This document shows positions 61,457 to 64,000 of a DNA stretch of 64,000 bases, piece after piece. Positions within the stretch are counted from its first letter, which is position 1. Every line of letters starts with the position of its first letter. Where the stretch lies: the NCBI RefSeq assembly GCF_028287845.1, contig NZ_JAQBOW010000154.1:1-64000 (forward strand), read 5' to 3'. The translations under genes were made by a program, and so were the position numbers. Under the pieces are notes generated by a model. The model saw only the letters and a list, made by a program, of their open reading frames with translations. It searched no databases and was not told where the DNA came from. The stretch is from Mucilaginibacter sp. (GTDB lineage: Bacteria; Bacteroidota; Bacteroidia; Sphingobacteriales; Sphingobacteriaceae).

Positions 61457-62002
61457 TTATTTAAAATTATTTGTTCTGATCGCTCTTCCGGTAATGTCGG
61501 TTAATTCGGCTATAAGTTTAAAGTCTTCGCTTAAGTCATAGCCCAATAGGCGCTCCTCATTAAAACCACTAAAATAGTCATCTAAATTTAAACTTGCGGG
61601 TACCTTATAAATTCGGCCGGTGCAAACCATTTGTCTGAACTTGTAGCTTTGTATGTTGCCTATGCTTATAAATATATCGCCCAATTCTAAATAGCTATAA
61701 AAATTAACCTGCCCAACACTTGTAAACACGGGCACAAAATTACGTTTCAGATCATCAAAACTACAGACCTGTTTTTGTGTTTCGATAAAAGCGCCGCAAG
61801 ATACAATGGTTGATTGCGCGAACGCCTCTATTTGATCCACGCCCCTAAAAATACCAAAATGATCTTCTACATCCCGCTCCGTTGGCGAATAGCAAGCTAC
61901 TATACCCGCATTGGGCGAATGCCATAGATAACGGGTGATCATCAATTTTGTTGGGCCATGTACCAATACATCTTCAGGCGGTATGCCTACCAGGTTATCC
62001 AT
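61457..62002 (-). CDS. Hotdog-fold dehydratase-like protein
   Basis: A 181-residue protein that resembles FabA/FabZ beta-hydroxyacyl-ACP dehydratases. YSPTERDVEDHFGIFRGVDQIEAFAQS aligns with the FabZ segment containing the catalytic His and the PGVxxxEAxAQ helix carrying the acidic residue. The rest is more divergent, with an extended C-terminus (DDYFSGFNEERLLGYDLSED). It probably dehydrates 3-hydroxyacyl-ACP in this pathway. Catalytic competence is likely but not certain. Confidence 0.75.
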   Translation of the reverse strand: MDNLVGIPPEDVLVHGPTKLMITRYLWHSPNAGIVACYSPTERDVEDHFGIFRGVDQIEAFAQSTIVSCGAFIETQKQVCSFDDLKRNFVPVFTSVGQVNFYSYLELGDIFISIGNIQSYKFRQMVCTGRIYKVPASLNLDDYFSGFNEERLLGYDLSEDFKLIAELTDITGRAIRTNNFK

Positions 62003-62020
62003 GTTATAAAATTGATTCTT

Positions 62021-62740
62021 TTAAATTAAACCGCCATTAATATGCAGGTTGGTTCCATTGATATAAGCTGCTTTATCTGACAATAAAAAGGCTATTGTTT
62101 CGGCAATTTCATCAGCTTTTCCAAACCGGTGCGCCGGTATCATTTTAAGGTATTTTTCCTTTTCGGCTTCCGGAATAGCCGTAGTCATGTCTGTTTCAAT
62201 AAAACCGGGCGAAACGCTTAAAACCCTTATGGTATGCTCATGGTTAAGCGCGGCAACCTCCTGGGCCAACGACCTGGAAAACGCTACTAAACCTGCCTTA
62301 GTAGCCGAATACACCGCCTGGAACGCGTTACCGGTTTCGCCAACAACCGAACTCATATTAATTATTACACCTGTTTTATTTAATCCGAAAATTTTCATCG
62401 CAGTTTTACAGATCATAATGGGCGCCTTTAAATTTATATTCAGCATCCGGGTAATTTCCTGCTCGGGCTGGTAGATTAATGATTTATCAAACGTTACCCC
62501 GGCATTGTTCACTACGGCATACAAGGTATCGCCATGTTCTTTTTTTAGTTGTTTGCAAAAAGCTGCCAGTTGGTCGGGGTGTGAAAAATCTGCACATAAA
62601 ATCTGGCTGCCCGGTTCAATAGAAGTAAAGCTTTCCGGACTGGAGGCATGAAGAATTAAAGAATATTCTGCTGATAATTTTTTGGATATTGCCAGTCCCA
62701 GCCCCCTGCTTGCTCCGGTTATCAATACCTTTTTCTTCAT
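62021..62740 (-). CDS. 3-oxoacyl-ACP reductase, FabG-like SDR
   Basis: A 239-residue classical short-chain dehydrogenase. Cofactor motif ITGASRGLGLAISKKL, NNAG, catalytic Ser in IINMSSVVGE and Tyr/Lys in YSATKAGLVAFS; the C-terminus INGTNLHINGGLI is typical of FabG. It reduces 3-oxoacyl-ACP and is the first gene of the operon, 18 nt upstream of the dehydratase gene. It supplies the KR step. Confidence 0.93.
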   Translation of the reverse strand: MKKKVLITGASRGLGLAISKKLSAEYSLILHASSPESFTSIEPGSQILCADFSHPDQLAAFCKQLKKEHGDTLYAVVNNAGVTFDKSLIYQPEQEITRMLNINLKAPIMICKTAMKIFGLNKTGVIINMSSVVGETGNAFQAVYSATKAGLVAFSRSLAQEVAALNHEHTIRVLSVSPGFIETDMTTAIPEAEKEKYLKMIPAHRFGKADEIAETIAFLLSDKAAYINGTNLHINGGLI

Positions 62741-62896
62741 GGAATGTGGCCTGGGTTTAAATAAAATGCTAATAGCAAACTTAACATTTTTGTTTAAAAA
62801 GGAGTATTTTATATTAACGATGATGTAAATAAAGTATAGTACCGGGTAATATTTAACCTTTGAATAACTAAAATTAGCCCGTAGGTGTTTAAAACT

Positions 62897-62904
62897 TATA
62901 TTTA
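62897..62904 (+). promoter_or_regulatory. Candidate -7 element of the GreA-like gene
   Basis: TATATTTA, 7/8 to TAnnTTTG, 22 nt before the ATG at 62927. Confidence 0.4.
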
Positions 62905-62926
62905 CCGCCAGTATAAAATACCATTA

Positions 62927-63379
62927 ATGAGTAGTTTAAAAGAAGCGTTATATAAACAATGCCTTGATTATGTGCAACAGCGTATGCAAGCCGCCGAACA
63001 GGGAATTAAAGAGGCGCAAAAAGCGGCAAGCGATGATACCAAAAGCAGCGCCGGCGATAAATACGAAACCGGCCGGGAAATGATGCAGCAGGAAACCAAC
63101 CGTAATATGGCCCAGTTAAATGAAGCTAATAAATTAAAGGTGGCGCTAACACTGGTTAATACCACTGCAGAATTTAAACAGGTAGAAACCGGCAGTGTGG
63201 TTATTACCAATAATGGCAATTTTTACTTAGCCATAAGTGCAGGTACGCTTACTGTTAATGGCGAAAACTATTTTGCCATTTCGCCGGCATCGCCTATCGC
63301 GTTAAAAATGAAAGGGCTAAAGGTTGGGGATAAGTTTAGCTTGAATGGGAAGACCTATGCACTAATTGACACGAATTAA
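62927..63379 (+). CDS. GreA/GreB C-terminal-like protein
   Basis: A 150-residue protein with an N-terminal coiled coil (about residues 1-65: YKQCLDYVQQRMQAAEQGIKEAQKAA, SAGDKYETGREMMQQE) and a C-terminal beta domain (VVITNNGNFYLAISAGTLTVNG, ISPASPIALKMKGLKVGDKF) like that of GreA/GreB elongation factors. Similar Bacteroidota proteins are, as I recall, often labelled 3-oxoacyl-ACP synthase, but no KAS features are visible. The ATG at 62927 is preferred to an upstream GTG. The function may involve RNA polymerase binding; this is inference. It is divergent from the lipid operon. Confidence 0.8.
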   Translation: MSSLKEALYKQCLDYVQQRMQAAEQGIKEAQKAASDDTKSSAGDKYETGREMMQQETNRNMAQLNEANKLKVALTLVNTTAEFKQVETGSVVITNNGNFYLAISAGTLTVNGENYFAISPASPIALKMKGLKVGDKFSLNGKTYALIDTN

Positions 63380-63396
63380 AATTCGTGCAATTAGTG

Positions 63397-64000
63397 TTAA
63401 TATAATTTAATTCCTAATCCCGGCTCATTACCCAATATATACTTGCCCTCCACCAAATCAGGTGTTTTAAACGGGTTGTTGCTAATCAGGAATGGTCCGT
63501 CAATATCGGCCCAGTCGCATTGCGGGGCCAGGGCGGTGGCGGCCAGGGTGGCGCAGCTGGTTTCGCTCATGCAGCCCATCAATACTTTTAGGCCCAGCTC
63601 TTTTGCTTTTATTATCATCTGATGCGCCTCATGCATCCCGGCAGCTTTCATCAGCTTTACGTTAATGCCATGATATACGCCTTTTGCTTTCTCCACATCA
63701 GGTAAGCGCTGTACAGCCTCATCGCCAATAATAGGTATGGGGCTGTTTTCGGTTAGCCAGGCGTTGCCATCTATATCTGCTTTTAGCATGGGTTGCTCAA
63801 TTAGTACCACACCTTGTGCTTGTAGCCAGTAAATCATGTCGAGGCTTTGCGCGCGGTCTGTCCAGCCCTGGTTGGCATCTACGTAAATGGGTACATCAGT
63901 TACCGAGCGGATAATGTTTATCAGTTGCTGATCACTATCCCGGCCCAACTTTACTTTTATCACTTTAAAACCCTGGGCTTCTTTTACTTTTTTCAGGAAG
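63397..64000 (-). CDS. Dipeptide epimerase (enolase superfamily), N-terminus cut off
   Basis: The C-terminal part of an L-Ala-D/L-Glu-type dipeptide epimerase. The gene runs off the right edge, so the GTG at 63963 is an internal Val. The enolase-superfamily catalytic residues are visible: K-x-K in VIKVKLG, metal ligands Asp in YVDANQGW, Glu in IEQPM and Asp in IGDEAVQ, and the second acid/base Lys in GINVKLMKAAG. DWADIDGPFLISNNPF ends the barrel. It probably epimerises murein-derived dipeptides during recycling; specificity varies within the family. It converges on the GreA-like gene with a 17-nt gap. Confidence 0.92.
   Translation of the reverse strand, partial: FLKKVKEAQGFKVIKVKLGRDSDQQLINIIRSVTDVPIYVDANQGWTDRAQSLDMIYWLQAQGVVLIEQPMLKADIDGNAWLTENSPIPIIGDEAVQRLPDVEKAKGVYHGINVKLMKAAGMHEAHQMIIKAKELGLKVLMGCMSETSCATLAATALAPQCDWADIDGPFLISNNPFKTPDLVEGKYILGNEPGLGIKLY

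Noticed and set aside
57923-62740. Aryl polyene or flexirubin cluster
   Set aside because: An enoyl reductase is present, and there is no second KAS/CLF, ammonia-lyase, aromatase or resorcinol-forming enzyme in the window.

Overview
The window looks like chromosome from a Bacteroidota bacterium of the Sphingobacteriaceae type (Mucilaginibacter/Pedobacter-like). This rests on gene content: GldH gliding lipoprotein, DUF5916, DUF3078, DUF4175, a RicT/PSP1 protein next to gldH, GxxExxY protein, Mla permease operon and many lipoprotein signal peptides. The base composition is AT-leaning, Shine-Dalgarno sequences are almost absent, and many genes have a TAnnTTTG-like -7 promoter element 20-40 nt before the start. 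No rRNA genes, CRISPR arrays, prophage or complete insertion sequences were seen.

Layout. 1-5.7 kb: end of a TlpA-like thioredoxin protein, yifB, an M1 aminopeptidase, a GIY-YIG gene boxed by inverted repeats, and ffh. 5.9-13.3 kb: envelope genes (DUF5916, DUF3078, CarboxypepD_reg-like, two tandem glucosaminidases), an O-methyltransferase, a GxxExxY gene boxed by a perfect 21-bp inverted repeat, and ruvX. 13.4-18.2 kb: holB, ricT-like, gldH, a small lipoprotein, rmuC. 18.2-22.5 kb: thiL, divergent nadA and nadB (quinolinate synthesis), and a tRNA-Gly(CCC) abutting the nadB stop codon. 22.5-29.5 kb: gamma carbonic anhydrase, an Ig-like lipoprotein, mnmG, three identical parS sites, a small membrane protein and an ABC-F ATPase. 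29.5-41 kb: pirin, the mlaEFD-like lipid transport operon with a TetR regulator, glutathione peroxidase, the ybeY/HATPase/DUF4175 operon, and a marR-MFS pair. 41-53.7 kb: a GH71/99-like lipoprotein, a compositionally different stress island (about 42.9-47.3 kb: KTSC, YdaT-like, broken cinA, universal stress protein, YXWGXW protein, transaldolase), hydrolases, transporters, an NHL propeller, a SprT-like protein, and an acyltransferase lacking a visible start codon. 53.7-64 kb: feoAB, a TPR protein, a compact seven-gene type II fatty-acid/polyketide-like operon, a GreA-like protein, and a dipeptide epimerase running off the end.

Most interesting points: (1) two small nuclease-family genes (GIY-YIG and GxxExxY) are each boxed by their own inverted repeats between housekeeping genes, and repeat-like palindromes without genes lie elsewhere in the window; (2) the fully reducing KAS/KR/DH/ER/ACP/PPTase/acyltransferase operon looks like a dedicated lipid pathway; (3) a triple parS cluster suggests an origin-proximal position, and one site encodes the C-terminus of a membrane protein; (4) several single-base homopolymer frameshifts lie between 43.4 and 52.8 kb.
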